DNA of 64,000 nucleotides from Capniomyces stellatus (GCA_001661515.1 LUVW01000018.1:82177-146176); one strand, 5' to 3'. Positions 32,541 through 43,988 are shown, numbered from the stretch's first letter. Numbers and translations: made by a program. Notes: generated from the letters alone by a model not told the origin.

Positions 32541-34874
32541 ATGGGAAAGGCAAAAGGACAAAAGTACCTGATTGGCAAAAAGGCGCATGAACAGATTAGG
32601 CGTGGATTGAGCACAGGGAATGTGAAGGAGGCGTTGAATGACTTTAGAGCAAACAACAAGATAGATATTGAGTCGGCTGATGCGATATACTGGCTTATTC
32701 AAAAGATACAGGTGTCAGAAACGGTTTTCCACAAAAAGTTGCTCGAAAATCTGGTCAAAAGATTGCTGATAAAGGTGAAGGAGATTGGCAAAAGAAACGA
32801 CAGTGCAAAGGACACTAGCCTAAACAATGAAGTGTTGGGTGGGAGCTTTATGGGGATTCTGGAGAGGCTTCAGTCGTATTTGGATAACAAGCGGGTGCAG
32901 CAATTGGTGCTAGAGATATTGGAGCAGAACAAGGACAGTAAGATCCCGGGGGGAATAATAGAGTACCTTAAAGAGGACGTTGCATTGTATGACGAGTGCA
33001 GTATTTCGGTGAAGAGAGAGCTTTGGAGACAGGATTACGATATTCTTGAAAAGTCTGTTGTGCGACTTTTGGATTTGTACTGCGGTGATAAGGACCTGAA
33101 GAAGTTTAGTAGGATCATGAATAGACAGGACTTTACGTATATCTACCGCAAGAGGATGGAGCAGCTGGAGCTAGTGCAAGTAATAGAGATAGTATGGGAC
33201 GATTTGGAGCTATATAATAAGGTTCTTGGGGTCTTGGAGAATCGATTCATTCAAACACAGAATCCGATGCTTTGTACTTTTCGACTGGACATTTTGATGG
33301 CGATGCACCACCGAGACGTTAGAAAGGTATGATTTGAAGTGATGGCAAGGGTAATTAGATGATGGTATAATAGAGTTGTAAAAGAAGGGTTGATTAAAAG
33401 ATGAAATGATGACATATAGATTGTAGAAAGCGACGCTATATACGGGCTTGCATGGACAATGGATGCAGGGATTGGAAACCAGTTGATGGGGTCAAAGCGG
33501 GTTAGGGACATGGAAAAGGATTTTGATAAGGTGTCATCAAACGAGTCGGTGTTAAGGTCATTGGCGTTGATATGCAACTCACCGTTTGCGCGACACACTT
33601 TTGCGCAGAGCTGCTACAGGATAGTTATGCAAGCAAAGTTTAAGGATGGTGTGCTGATAAGCTCAGAGCTCGAATTTTTAACGAGGCTGATGCAGTTTGG
33701 GACGGAGGCATATAGTATGTTTTTGAGCAAAAGGTTCCGAATGGGGAACATGAGGCCAGATATTCAGGACTTTTACTTGACGATGTTCAAGTATAAGAAT
33801 GGGGACATGGACAACATGGGGATATTCAACAAGCACTGGGAGTTGGTGGAAAGAAGCGAGATAGTGAGGCAGATGCTGTACAAGATGGTGCTGGATCGGT
33901 TTGGAAGTGGAGATAGCGATACTGTTGGGTTTTGGCTGCCCAAAATCTGGGAGCTTGGAGTCAAGCTGTACGGCAAGGCGGGGAGCTACGACGAGAAGAT
34001 GGGTACGGGCGATGTGAGGGCAAAGCTGGGGCTTGATGCAGCAAGTCTGAGGCCAGAGCCGAAGTTCCCAGAGCAGGAAGGGGGGATGGAAGTTGAGGGC
34101 GGGCTGGAGAAGCAGGCAGAATTGGATATGCATTTGGATATGCGTTTGCCATGGAAGCTGGCGGCAGATGCGGGAAAGCTGGGCGGGGAGGATGTAAAGA
34201 TGGGGGAGTTTGAGTATGGGGGGTTTTTCCAGAGTTTTGTAGAGTTGATAATAAGCACAAAGGGGGCAATGGCTGAACTGATGAACTCTAGTTCAAGTGT
34301 TGTGCACGGGTTTATGGATAAGTTTGCACAGGTCAGTTTACTTGGGCACTTGCAGGCGGTCAGAGTTTTAGCAAGCATGTCGGCCCACTTGGGGAATGAG
34401 ATGACAGGGGGCAATTCGACAAGTGGTGGTGGTGGTGGTGGTGAGGGTTTAGGGAAAAGTAGAGGGTCTGAGAAGGGTGGCTCAGGTGGTGAGGATGATG
34501 ATTTGGGAAAAGGGTTTGGGGATGTTGGTGTTGTTGACAAGCAGTTGAGTTCAAAGATTTTGTTTGATTGTGCACAGCGATATGCAGCCTACGGGTGCTA
34601 TGAGCCTGGATTTGTAAGTAAAATGAATTGTGGATGTTTTTTTTTCTTCTATTGTTGTAGAGAGTGTGTGTGGGGGAGGGGGTGGAGTTGATAAAGCCTA
34701 AGATTATTTATTTGTGTTTTATTTCTGATTTAGGAATCCGAGTTTTTGTCAGCGTACGAGCTGCTTGAAAAGAATTCACCACAGCTTGCTTTTAGTCATC
34801 GGACCACCAGGTCAAACAGTCGATGGATAGCTAGTTTTATCAATTTTTTGAATGAGAAACAAACAGCAGCTTGA
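32541..34874 (+). CDS. NELFB: Negative elongation factor B (NELF-B/COBRA1)
   Basis: Three exons, 32541..33326, 33420..34613 and 34734..34874, give 706 residues. Splices are AAG|GTATGA...ATATAG and TTT|GTAAGT...TTTAG. Aligned from memory with human NELF-B (580 residues), the match is collinear: YDECSISVKRELWRQD to the VKRQIWQD region, and MLCTFRLDILMAMHHRDV to the YCTLRAELLMSLHDLDV segment. WTMDAGIGNQLMGSKRVRDME then matches WCLDACIRERFVDSKRAREL, and LALICNSPFARHTFA matches LSMILCDPFAINTLA. Residues about 505-530 and 605-650 are Gly/Glu/Asp-rich insertions. NELF holds RNA polymerase II in promoter-proximal pause with DSIF in animals. The complex is absent from budding yeast, so its presence here is notable. 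The other subunits are not in this window. The first ATG in frame is 32541. Confidence 0.85.
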
Positions 34875-35134
34875 ATAAAGCCGTCAACTTATTTACAATA
34901 TACATTATATATATAATACTTTACAGTTAGTTTAATATTGCAATTGTTGTTACAATTGTTGTTGTTGTTTTTAAATCGGTTTATAATTAATCGACTATAT
35001 ATAAAAAAAAAATTATCAATAAAAAATGAAAAGTATAAACAAACAAACAAACCAAAATAGAACTAGCAAGAAATAATGAATGAAAGCAAGAATAAAAGTA
35101 AGAATGAAGGAAAGAAAGAAAGTGAATCAAGTTG

Positions 35135-35167
<33 letters not shown>

Positions 35168-35201
35168 NNNNNNNNNNAAAAAAAAAAAAAAAAAAAAAAA
35201 A
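34875..35201. other. Spacer containing an assembly gap
   Basis: The 3' flanks of NELF-B and RBM25 meet here. It includes a long A run broken by the 10-N gap at 35168-35177. Confidence 0.8.
35168..35177. other. Assembly gap of 10 N inside a poly-A run
   Basis: Ten N are flanked by about 28 A on the left and about 24 A on the right. The true length of the homopolymer, or of any missing sequence, is unknown. The RBM25 stop codon lies 25 bp to the right. Confidence 0.98.
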
Positions 35202-37960
35202 TTAAATGTCGACAGCTTCAGTTTCAAAAACCAAAACTCTCCATAACCTAGCAACAAAAATCGACGAATCCTCATCCAAAACCATTTCAAGTTCAGAAAC
35301 GAGATCAGCAGGAGCCATGTTGGTTCTGAGTTGGGACAGGACAAACTCGGCCATTTCAACCAACTCGTTTGAGTTTGGATCAGCACTACTACTGCCCGTG
35401 GTTCCGCCAATGTACTCCTCAAGCCTTTTTAGAACTACTGGCTTTATCTTTTCCACCAGAACTTGCTCGCTGAGATTGGCCCATTTGACCTCGTACTTGA
35501 ACAGATCTTTTGGATCCACTGGAATTTTCTCTACTAGTCTTTGTATCCGGATTTTACGTTCTTGGGCATCGATAACCATATTTTCCTTTTCAACTTCTAT
35601 TTCCCTTTCCTTTTCTTTCTCTATTTCTATTTCCCTTTGTTCCTTTTGTTCCTTTTCGGCCTGAGCTTGTCTGTCCTTTACCTCATTTGTTTCCAATTCT
35701 TTTTGTGCTTCCAACTCGGCCAGGTTCTGTTTGTTGTTTTCTTCTTCAATTTCTAATCTGGCTTGTCCCTGTTCTTGATCCAAGCGAGCCTGCTTTTCCA
35801 GTTCCTTCTCCTCGGCCTTTCTATCCTTCAAGTCCATTTCATTCTCTCTGTCTCTTGCAAACTTGCGTCTGCTCCACCACCTCTCTCTGTTCCTATAATA
35901 CTCCTCCTCGTTTTCTTTCTCCTTGACCACATCGTCCCAGCTACTCATCTTCTCTCTCATCTCTTCCTTCAGTTCTAATTGTCGCTCAACAGCCTCAACC
36001 TCTCGAAGCGTTATTCTTTCCATTCTTTTTTGGCGATCAGCTTCTTGATCAAGAAACTTCCGCTCTCTCTATTTCGCACAACAGTCACGTTTTTTTATTT
36101 AGTTTTGATTACTTGATGCACTTACTCTGAACATTTCAACAAAGCATTCGACAGTTCTCAAATTTATAAATATTTAAATATTGTCCAATAATAATAACAA
36201 TAAAAACACTTGCCAGTTTATACTCGTCCTCTATTTCTGATCTTCTGCGCTCCTCGTACCTCCTCTCCCTCCTCTCCTCCTCTTCAATAGATGGCCCTAA
36301 TTCGTTAGCTTCGCTACTTTTACGTACACCGCTTCTATTCAGCTCAGCTAAATCGTCTTGTACGCTCCCTTGTCTTGTTCTGGAGTTGCTACGTTGGCGC
36401 AGACTTTTTTCTGCCCCACTGTAATCTTGGCTCTGACGACTCGACTTTCTTTCCATTCGCTCAATACGTCCAATCTCATCCGCAATTTCTACGTTGATAT
36501 CTCTGCCCCTAACTCTATCTCTGTCTCTATCCCTTTCTCTGTCTCTACCTCTATCTCTATCTCTACCTTTGTCGTCTCTTTCACTTCTTGTGGATTTGTT
36601 TTCCTTGTTTACACGCTGCCCCATCTTTCCCTGCGTTGCCTCTGTTTCCCCCTTCAACCCCAAAACCAAACTTTCTACCTTGGCTCTCGCTTCATTATCC
36701 ATTTCTTCATTGCTCTATTTTTTAAAATTTCACCCACCCACCACCACCACCACCAAAGGTAAAATCAAATTAAATCAAATCAGATTAAACCAAATCAAAT
36801 CAAATCAAATCAAATCAAATCAAATCAAATCAAATCAAATCAAATCAAATTAAATTAAATTAAATCAGTTTAAATCCTGCAACAACTCATAAAACAACAA
36901 TCACTTACGGCTGTGGTCGTTTTTGATGCCTCGTACCTATCCAAAAACCTCCGTGTACTCTCATCTGCCTTAACCTACCAACAATACAAAATATTCCCAT
37001 TGTTAAACACTATCTACACATTTGTTTGTCAAAGCCACTATCGTATTATTTCTATACTTTACACTTTAATTCCAAACATTACCAGCAAGTTTTTCGTTTT
37101 TTCAAGGTCATTAGGATATGGTATTTCTACTCCCAATCCATCAGGCTTAATCAGCACTCTCAACGCCCTTAGCGTGCTGTCAGGCTCCAAATATTCACAA
37201 AATCCAAACCCTTTAGGCTTTTCATTCGCATCAACCATCCGCTTCCACGACTTTAACTCACCACATGCCTATACCACATAATCAGTTGCCCCCTCCCCTT
37301 TTTTTATTTCTGTTTCTGTTGCTCATTTTTTCTTCAGTTTTACATACTTTTGCACACAAAGGAAAAAAAAAATTAAAGAAATTAAAAAAAATCAAACTTA
37401 CTTTCAGTAAACTCTCCATAAACTCATCCGTAATTCCTTCAGGAATCCCTCCTACAAACAAAGACGCCGATACTTCATTCTTTGCCGATGCCCCGCCTGC
37501 CCCCATCATTGGCTGTTGCTGTTGTGGCGGCAATCTATTGTATCCTGTTTGCATTCGGTTGTTTGCATTCCCCATATTCATTCCCATTGGTGGCGGTGGT
37601 CGAAATTGCATCGGTCCTGGTCGCGGTGCATTGAACATGTTTCCTGGTGGCGGTCCATTTGGAAACCCCATATTTGGAAACCCACTGTTTGGTCCCCCCA
37701 TAAAGCCCATTGGCCCTGGTGCCTGCCCCGACCCTGGTGCAGACCTTGGTCCCATCCCTGGCCTCATTGTGTATCCAACATTGCCTGCCGGGTTATTATT
37801 GCCAAATTCAGGCGGGTACCCTTGATTCTGTTGTCGATTGTCTAAAATCATAAAGTACGCTTTATATCCCCCTCCTTCCGTTTGTGCTTTATTAAATTCA
37901 AATAAAACTGTAAAATTGATTTGTGTTCTTACCATACGGTGGTCTGTTTTGTCCGTTCAT
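35202..37960 (-). CDS. RBM25: RNA-binding protein 25 (RRM + PWI splicing factor)
   Basis: Six exons, 37960..37933, 37841..37402, 37268..37083, 36974..36909, 36714..36214 and 36068..35202, give 695 residues. The order is: Pro/Gly/Met/Asn-rich leader (10-125); an RRM (about 131-215) with SLFVGGIPEG (RNP2) and KGFGFCEY (RNP1); an Arg/Asp-rich RD/ER region (about 270-400); charged Glu/Lys/Arg coiled coil (400-585); and a C-terminal PWI domain (about 590-690) with EKIPVDPKDLFKYEVKW and EDSSIFVARLWRVLVFETEA. RBM25 associates with U1 snRNP and regulates 5' splice-site choice. The junction between exons 5 and 6 keeps frame with a GC donor (CTG|GCAAGT, intron 36213..36069). A GT alternative exists (GACGA|GTATAA with acceptor AATAGAG), which would shorten the protein by a few residues. 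The stop codon abuts the poly-A flank of the assembly gap. Confidence 0.9.
36791..36850. repeat. (CAAAT)12 microsatellite in an RBM25 intron
   Basis: Twelve uninterrupted CAAAT units are flanked by degenerate AAATC/AAATT units over about 36762-36872. They lie inside the 194-bp intron 36908..36715. A CACC/CCA trinucleotide run at 36732-36754 lies between the repeat and the acceptor. Confidence 0.9.
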
Positions 37961-38631
37961 CGCCTATACTGGCTTAGTATTACCCTTGTGTGTGGTTATC
38001 TGGTTGCTCTGCTGCTCTCTTTATTACTATTATTTGCTTTATTTTATTCTGTAAAATTCCAATACTTGTATTTAAGCTCTGCAATATGTCTTCTTGGTAT
38101 TGTACTCTTATTCCAGCTTGAAACTGTAGAAACTGTAGAAACTGTATCTGTGTTGTGGGTTTCTGTAAATCCAGACACTCTAAACAATCAAAACAATACA
38201 GATTACCTTTGCTTCCCAAGTTATTTATGAAATATAATTAATAAGCAAAATTTCAATAAAAAAAAGATTAATAAGCACAGCAAACTTGACTTTTTATTTT
38301 ATTCTACTGTTGATTGTTTTTCTTTTGTAAAGTCACTAATTAAATCTATTCACTCTTAGCGTTGTGAAAAACCGCCAATTTTTTTATATTTATTTTACTA
38401 GTACATTTCCTTTTTTTCAATTGGTTTTTTTTCATTATTTATTTGGTTTATTTTTATTTTTATTTTTTATTTTTTATTAGGCCAACATGTAACGTGCCAA
38501 TTTAATTTGCTCAATCTCGTTCTTTTTTTTTGATAGTTATTTTCTATAAAAAAAATCTTATTCGATTGATTCAGAAAATATTTAACAGTAAACCCGTATA
38601 TAAAAAAAGGCATTCAAACAAAAAAAGTAAT
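37961..38631. other. Intergenic region upstream of RBM25
   Basis: The RBM25 5' flank and the 3' flank of the tRNA. It has T-rich tracts at 38380-38480 and a GAAACTGTA triplicate at about 38119-38146. No gene was recognised. Confidence 0.6.
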
Positions 38632-38704
38632 TGAACCAGCCAGGACTCGAACCTGGAATCTCTTGATTCGTAGTCAAGCGCCTTGTCCATTGGGCCACAG
38701 GTCC
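38632..38704 (-). tRNA. tRNA-Arg (anticodon ACG)
   Basis: A 73-nt cloverleaf on the minus strand. Acceptor stem GGACCTG/CTGGTTC (one U-U mismatch, position 6-67); D arm GCCC...GGC; anticodon stem CTTGA/TCAAG around loop CTACGAA with anticodon ACG at 38671..38669; T arm CCAGG-TTCGAGT-CCTGG; discriminator A. No intron. Outside the acceptor stem it is nearly identical to budding-yeast tRNA-Arg(ACG). A34 is expected to be edited to inosine to read CGU/CGC/CGA. Internal A and B boxes are present, and a T7 run (A7 on the plus strand, about 38620) follows as the Pol III terminator. Confidence 0.95.
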
Positions 38705-39610
38705 TCAATAAAAGTTTTGTAACTTTTTTTGCTTAGTAAACTACAAAACTCTTACTTTTTTTTTTCCTTCTTTTGGATTAAACTTCCCCTATCGACACTC
38801 TCGATAGTCTGTGCCAAAGTAGAGTGCTAACTCGGTTACGCTCGGTAAAAAATTGCAGTATTCTTCATGATTGATGCTCGATTAACGAGCCCACCGGAGT
38901 ACTTTTGAATAATATAAGCGTTCCCGGAGTAGGCTGTTTCTTCATAAATGTTAAAATGGTCGTTTTAAATATCATTACTGGGCAGCCAAAAAAATAAACC
39001 TTACATTCAGCAGATTAAGCCAATAGCTCTTGTATCGAGTACCAGCATAACTCTGCTCTAGAAGTTTAAAACGCATTTCACAGCAGAATTTGACTTCAGC
39101 AAGCTTTATAATAGCCTCATATCACCATCATTGTCACCATCATCATCATAATCGTCAATAGAAAAAACTATAAATCAAACTTGAGCGAATTTCATCTTTT
39201 TATAATAAAAAAAAATATCCCTTAAAAAGTTTAATTGTGGTTGGTGAATGGGGAGGGAGAATCCTTGGATAAGAGATAGCAAGTAAAGCCATTCGCCAAT
39301 CTGTTCTCGATAATAGATTACCAATTTTACCTACCAAGACTTTCAAACAGTAACAATACTTGGACTACTCCCAAAATATGTCAGTGTTTAAACTGTAAAC
39401 AAAAGTGAAAGGAGAAAAAAAAAAAAGCAAACTGAAAATTGAAATTTAATAAACAATGCAGCTAAAACAAGTTCTCTTTTTCAACATTGGTATTTTAAAA
39501 AATAAAGTGTCGTCTGTTTTAATTCCAGCTCTCAATTTACGTCAAATTGGAAACGTATAATCTCAGATCCAAACTCATTAATTAATATTTTAGAAGTTAA
39601 TTAAGCCAAG
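38705..39610. other. Intergenic region, tRNA - NDUFA8
   Basis: Contains a perfect GCTCG-ATTAA-CGAGC inverted repeat at about 38876-38890 and a CATCAT/CACCATCAT trinucleotide cluster at about 39121-39150. No coding frame was recognised. Confidence 0.55.
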
Positions 39611-40451
39611 ATGACGCTCGCAGGATACACCAACATGCCAAGCAAAAAGTGGGTTGATCCAACCCCGCAGCCCAAAGAATTGCCAACGGTAGATGAATTT
39701 GGAGCAACTAGCGCACCTCTTAAATCCATTGCTTTTTTCTTGGGCAGCGTTTGTAAAGAATATAACGATGATTTCATGCTGTGCAAGTCAGAAAGTGCTG
39801 ATCCAGCCCATTGCCTGAAAGAAGGGCGAAAAGTTACTCGATGCTCGATTGATGTGTAAGCATTTTCTATACTTTATACACTTATTGTTCAATTGGCTTG
39901 CATTGCATTCAATCGTCTAGCATTACACCCAGTTTGCTCAAGGATTTGGATCAATGAACGCGGCCATGTTATATTAAGACTTCTTGCTCTTGGATTTAAA
40001 GAATTTTATATCCTTTTGATTCTGTTTTAAAGCAAAGTCATTTTGTTTATCGGTCTAAATCCTAATCTTATCTCATCTTTACAATTACTTTAATTTTTTT
40101 TTAAAAAAAAAAGGCTATCAAAGGTTAGAGAGAATTGCGCAGAGCTATTCGCTGCGCATTGGAAATGTTTAGATATGGGAAATCAAGAATTTCCCATGTG
40201 CAGACCTGAAGAAAGAAAATTAAACGATTGTGTCTTCACCAAGCTTGTAAGTGGATGTTTACTTTGTATTTTACCAAAAGATAAACGAATCTTGATTATT
40301 TACTTTAAATTGCGTTTCCTTCTCCATTTTTTAACTGGATGCATATTCTTTGTTCTTGCCGACTATTTTAAAGGGATGGAAAAAGGAAGTACCAGGAACT
40401 CCAGAGGGATCCGAACAGATATATTTGAAAAAAAACCCAGTTTTCCGTTAG
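39611..40451 (+). CDS. NDUFA8: Complex I accessory subunit NDUFA8 (twin CHCH)
   Basis: Three exons, 39611..39855, 40114..40246 and 40374..40451, give 151 residues. Cysteine patterns fit the family: VCKEYNDDFMLCKSE and HCLKEGRKVTRCSID, then ENCAELFAAHWKCLD and MCRPEERKLNDCVF, that is, two twin-CX9C-type pairs oxidised by Mia40 in the intermembrane space. The C-terminus GWKKEVPGTPEGSEQIYL continues in exon 3. It is a structural subunit of NADH:ubiquinone oxidoreductase, so this fungus keeps proton-pumping complex I. Intron 1 ends in an unusual acceptor, T9 then A10 then AG, with purines rather than pyrimidines next to the splice. Confidence 0.9.
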
Positions 40452-40981
40452 AAAACAGTATTGTTTATTCACTAGTAGGATTTTCTTTTTTTTTCTATCC
40501 TCCCTTCATTAAATACATTTATCACAACACCGCATTCGATACGTATCTAATTCTAAATCGATCTTGTTGGCTATATTAGCTGGTTTGGGAGTTATCAAGT
40601 GCATAATCTCCCGAATACTGCGTGTTATATCAATTTATGTTTTGACTTCAAAAGCGACGTGCAAGATGTTTATTTGAGTCGTTTATAAGCGGGGTGCAAA
40701 CCCCATCAAAGCAGCGCTAAAATCAAGATATTGGTGTTCAAATCACATTTGCAAAATGTTTCACAGCCTCTCAATGTGTACAATACCCTAAAGATACTAA
40801 ATGAAAAGCAAGTTACAAAATGGTGTGTTGCTGAAAGCCAAGGTGGGAGGTGTTATTGGTGTAGGATATATATAATATAGCTAGAAAACCAAAATGTGTA
40901 TAGTATAAAAGTAGTTCAAATGAGGATCAAGTCCAAAGTTAAAAAATAAGCAAATATCAACGGCTCCTACAAAAAGCACGA
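40452..40981. other. Convergent spacer NDUFA8 - Aurora kinase
   Basis: This 530-bp spacer separates convergent genes and is AT-rich. The frame running through 40175-40579 merely reads across NDUFA8 exons and intron. Confidence 0.6.
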
Positions 40982-42743
40982 TTATATGTTATAGGGATTG
41001 GGAACATGACTTCTAATCCACGGATGCTCAAGCACATTCTTCAACGAAATCCTTTTTGAGGGCGTGTATTGCAGAAGCTATTTAAACAAATGTAGTTGGC
41101 AGAACAAACAAGCCCGTCAAACATAGTCCAAAGGGGGGGACACCGATTTATAACACTTAAAAGGCTAAAAACAGCATTCAAGATTCAACAATGGAAAAAC
41201 GGTACCAAAAAAAAGCCTGTGGATTTTACTAACCTTGCTAATCAAATCTCCTGCTTCAGGTGATACGTACTCTGGAATATGAAGATCAACGATGGCGATT
41301 CTTTTATATGTCGCATCCGCTCCGCTGAGATCTTCAAATGGGGGAACACCAACCAAAAACTCATATGTAAGCACACCCAAGCTCCAGAGATCGACTTCAT
41401 TGTTGTGGTCTCTTCCCTCAACCATCTCTGGGGGTAAATAGTCTAGTGTGCCGCAGAGTGTTTTTCTTCTGGAGGTAGGGGCGTGCACTGACCAACCAAA
41501 GTCTGCTATTTTCAGCCTTCCGTCGTTGCTGATTAGTATATTTTCTGGCTTAATATCACGATGGATTACATGTTTGCTGTGTAAATAGTCCAGGGCGTTT
41601 GCCATTTGTGCCACATACTAGTAATGCCCCAATAGCGAAATTAAACAAATTTATAAAAAAACAATCAGGTTAGGCGTATACAGTATGTAAAGATATCTCA
41701 TTATTGCTGGCTGCTAGTGCATATTTATATTTTTTAACTTTATTTTCTAATTTTTTAGTTTTTTTTTACTTACCAATGCGGCTTCGGGTTCAGTAAACGA
41801 GCCTTTGGATTGCAGTATTTTGTACATTTCTCCTTTAGCTGCAAACTCAAGGATCAAATAGATTTTTTTCTCATCGTGAAAGTAGCCATATAACCGTAAT
41901 ATATTTTGATGTCTACATTTCAGTGCACATTGTTTTTGAGTCTGGTTCTAAAACTAAATACCGCAACAACCATTTGTTTGTTCACCGCCGGTGCTTACCT
42001 TAAATGTGTCTGTATTTCCACTTCCCTACGTACTTGCTTCTCGATTCTGTTCTGTTTAAGTTCATGCTTGTACATTATCTTTATTGCGCAAATAAACCCT
42101 GATTTCTTTTCTCGCGCCAAGTAAGCTTGCCCAAATTTTCCTTTACCTAGCTTTTTCCCAAAGTCAAAATCAGTCACTTTCCAACTCTTGGTAGCCTCGG
42201 CTTCTTTTTCTGAAGGGATTGGCCTGGTTGTCGTTGTTCTGCTGCGATCAACTATATTTGTATTATCTCCTTCAAACCTTCTAGCCGCAGCTGGTCTGTT
42301 GAATTGTCTGTGCTCCTGTTTAGGCATTGAATCGTAGTTAAACGTTTGGTTTTCAAGGTTTAAATTCTTCATTTTTGTTACCACCTCGCCTAATTGGTGA
42401 CTATTATTTTGAGTAATACCAAAACTTACTGTCGAATTTAAACTAGTATAAACACTATTTGGCGATGGCTTTACCTAACAAACACACAGTTTTATTTCCA
42501 CAAATTAGCTACATGTTATCTTTTTTGCTCTCAAATACCAGCGGTAGTCAGTAAACATACATACTGAGCGGGCGCCAGGTGTTTAAATTCTGAGAGTAGC
42601 AAAATCCATTTTACACCAAGGGAGCCTGGCTTTGTTAATACAGCACATATGTTGTTTTATATATTCCCAACACCCAAATGTCAACTTACCAGTATTCTTT
42701 TTTGGCCATTCAACTGGCCATTTGCAGATTTGCTTGACAACAT
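40982..42743 (-). CDS. Aurora-family serine/threonine kinase
   Basis: Five exons, 42743..42690, 42474..41999, 41912..41774, 41617..41234 and 41077..40982, give 382 residues. Junctions keep frame through [41 protein letters not shown] and [13 protein letters not shown]. The kinase domain (about 119-382) has Gly loop LGKGKFG, VAIK-like [16 protein letters not shown], the T-loop [16 protein letters not shown] typical of Aurora (activating Thr), and a C-terminal HPWI. The N-terminal 118 residues are disordered, with no clear destruction box seen. Aurora kinases correct kinetochore attachment and drive chromosome segregation; this would be the Ipl1/Ark1 type of the chromosomal passenger complex. 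An extra 5' noncoding exon is possible because TTACTAG precedes the ATG. Confidence 0.92.
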
Positions 42744-43988
42744 ACTAGTAAGGAAATAGAAAGGCTTTTTTTATGCACCCCTTTCAAATCTAGCTGTAGA
42801 TATAAATATATATTATTTCGATTACTAGTGTTTATGATTTGGTGCTTTTGGTACAAAATTGAATGAATACTAGAAATAGACGGTATACCTTTGGATCTAT
42901 CAGTACCTTTAAATTTTATACTCGTTTTTTGCTCGGTGCTGGTATTCCTGCTTTGCAATAACTGTGCCGGTAAGTTGTCTTCTGTTCAATTATAAGTCGG
43001 AGGCTATTGCACTTGGTTAGGATTATCTTTACTATTCACAAGAACCTACAGAGTATTGCTATTTTAATTTATCAATTCAACTAATTGCGCTAAAAAGTAA
43101 TGGAAAAAGCTGTGGGAAAAGCATTAGCACAAGTAACAGCAACAACAGCAGCAAAACAAAACACAGTGTCCGTAATCTGTTGGTTTTATAGTGGGCTTTT
43201 TAATTTAACCTGAAAGTGAAAATGCAGTAATTTAGTTTAGTTTGGCATTCTATTGGTCAAAATAACATAAAGTAAACAAAAACTTTTTATTTTTTAAATT
43301 CTGTTTTGTTTATATTCGTAATGGGCGTTGTTTAACTGCACTTTGAAAAAGAGTTGCAGTCAAAAAACACACACAAACCAATTGTGCTGTATGGCTGGGT
43401 GTATAATTTGGTTATTGAGTGCTTGAGGTGGACTAAATGTAATCCAGCATAGCCAATATATAAATACATAAATATTTTACACCTTTGAGGAAAAAAATTC
43501 TAAAATCAACAGCGTATTCAAAAAAAAAAAAAGTTTAATTCGTGCTGCATTTATTTAAATCAGCCTAGCTTGATTTCCAGGGAGGGATTGGCCTTGTTTA
43601 GCAATACTTTCCTTTGCTACTATTTTCTGACTCCAGCGCAAGTTTGAAAGTGAAATGCCAAGCTCCAACTGTGCTAATCGTTAACTGGTGGTTTTTCGTT
43701 AAAATTAGCAAAGAAATTACGGTAGTTTTCCTTTTGCAGCACCAATAAATAAACAATTTTTAACCCAACCCAACAAGGTAGTGTCAAACTTGATAAAAAC
43801 TGACCAAAGACAAACCGCAAAAGTATAAGCGGCTTGTGAAAAATGTTTGCCAAAATCACAAAATACCAGCAAAATACTAAATAGCACCGATTTCTAGTTG
43901 TAGAGACATTTCCTCTTTCTATCAACTACATGACCACATTTACTTGCGTCTATCTAAAGCAAAGACACCAAAAAATATACCAGCGAAA
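42744..43988. other. Divergent promoter region, Aurora kinase / AIFM2-like gene
   Basis: 1.2 kb. The minus strand at about 42895-42960 has an ACAG acceptor followed by an open stretch ending at AAAG|GTACTG, which could be a noncoding or alternative first exon of the kinase. A CAGCAACAACAGCAGC run lies at about 43136. Nothing else was recognised. Confidence 0.5.

Noticed and set aside
36358..36853. Plus-strand frames rich in Ser/Leu opposite RBM25
   Set aside because: They are antisense shadows of the Arg/Asp/Glu-rich exon and the CAAAT repeat.
38876..38890. GCTCG-ATTAA-CGAGC inverted repeat as an RNA element
   Set aside because: The stem is short and no transcript context is visible. It is mentioned only within the spacer.
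42390..42445. A 29-bp intron GTAAGTTTTGG...AATAATAG within Aurora exon 2
   Set aside because: It is far shorter than other introns here, and the frame reads through without a stop, so the segment is taken as exon.
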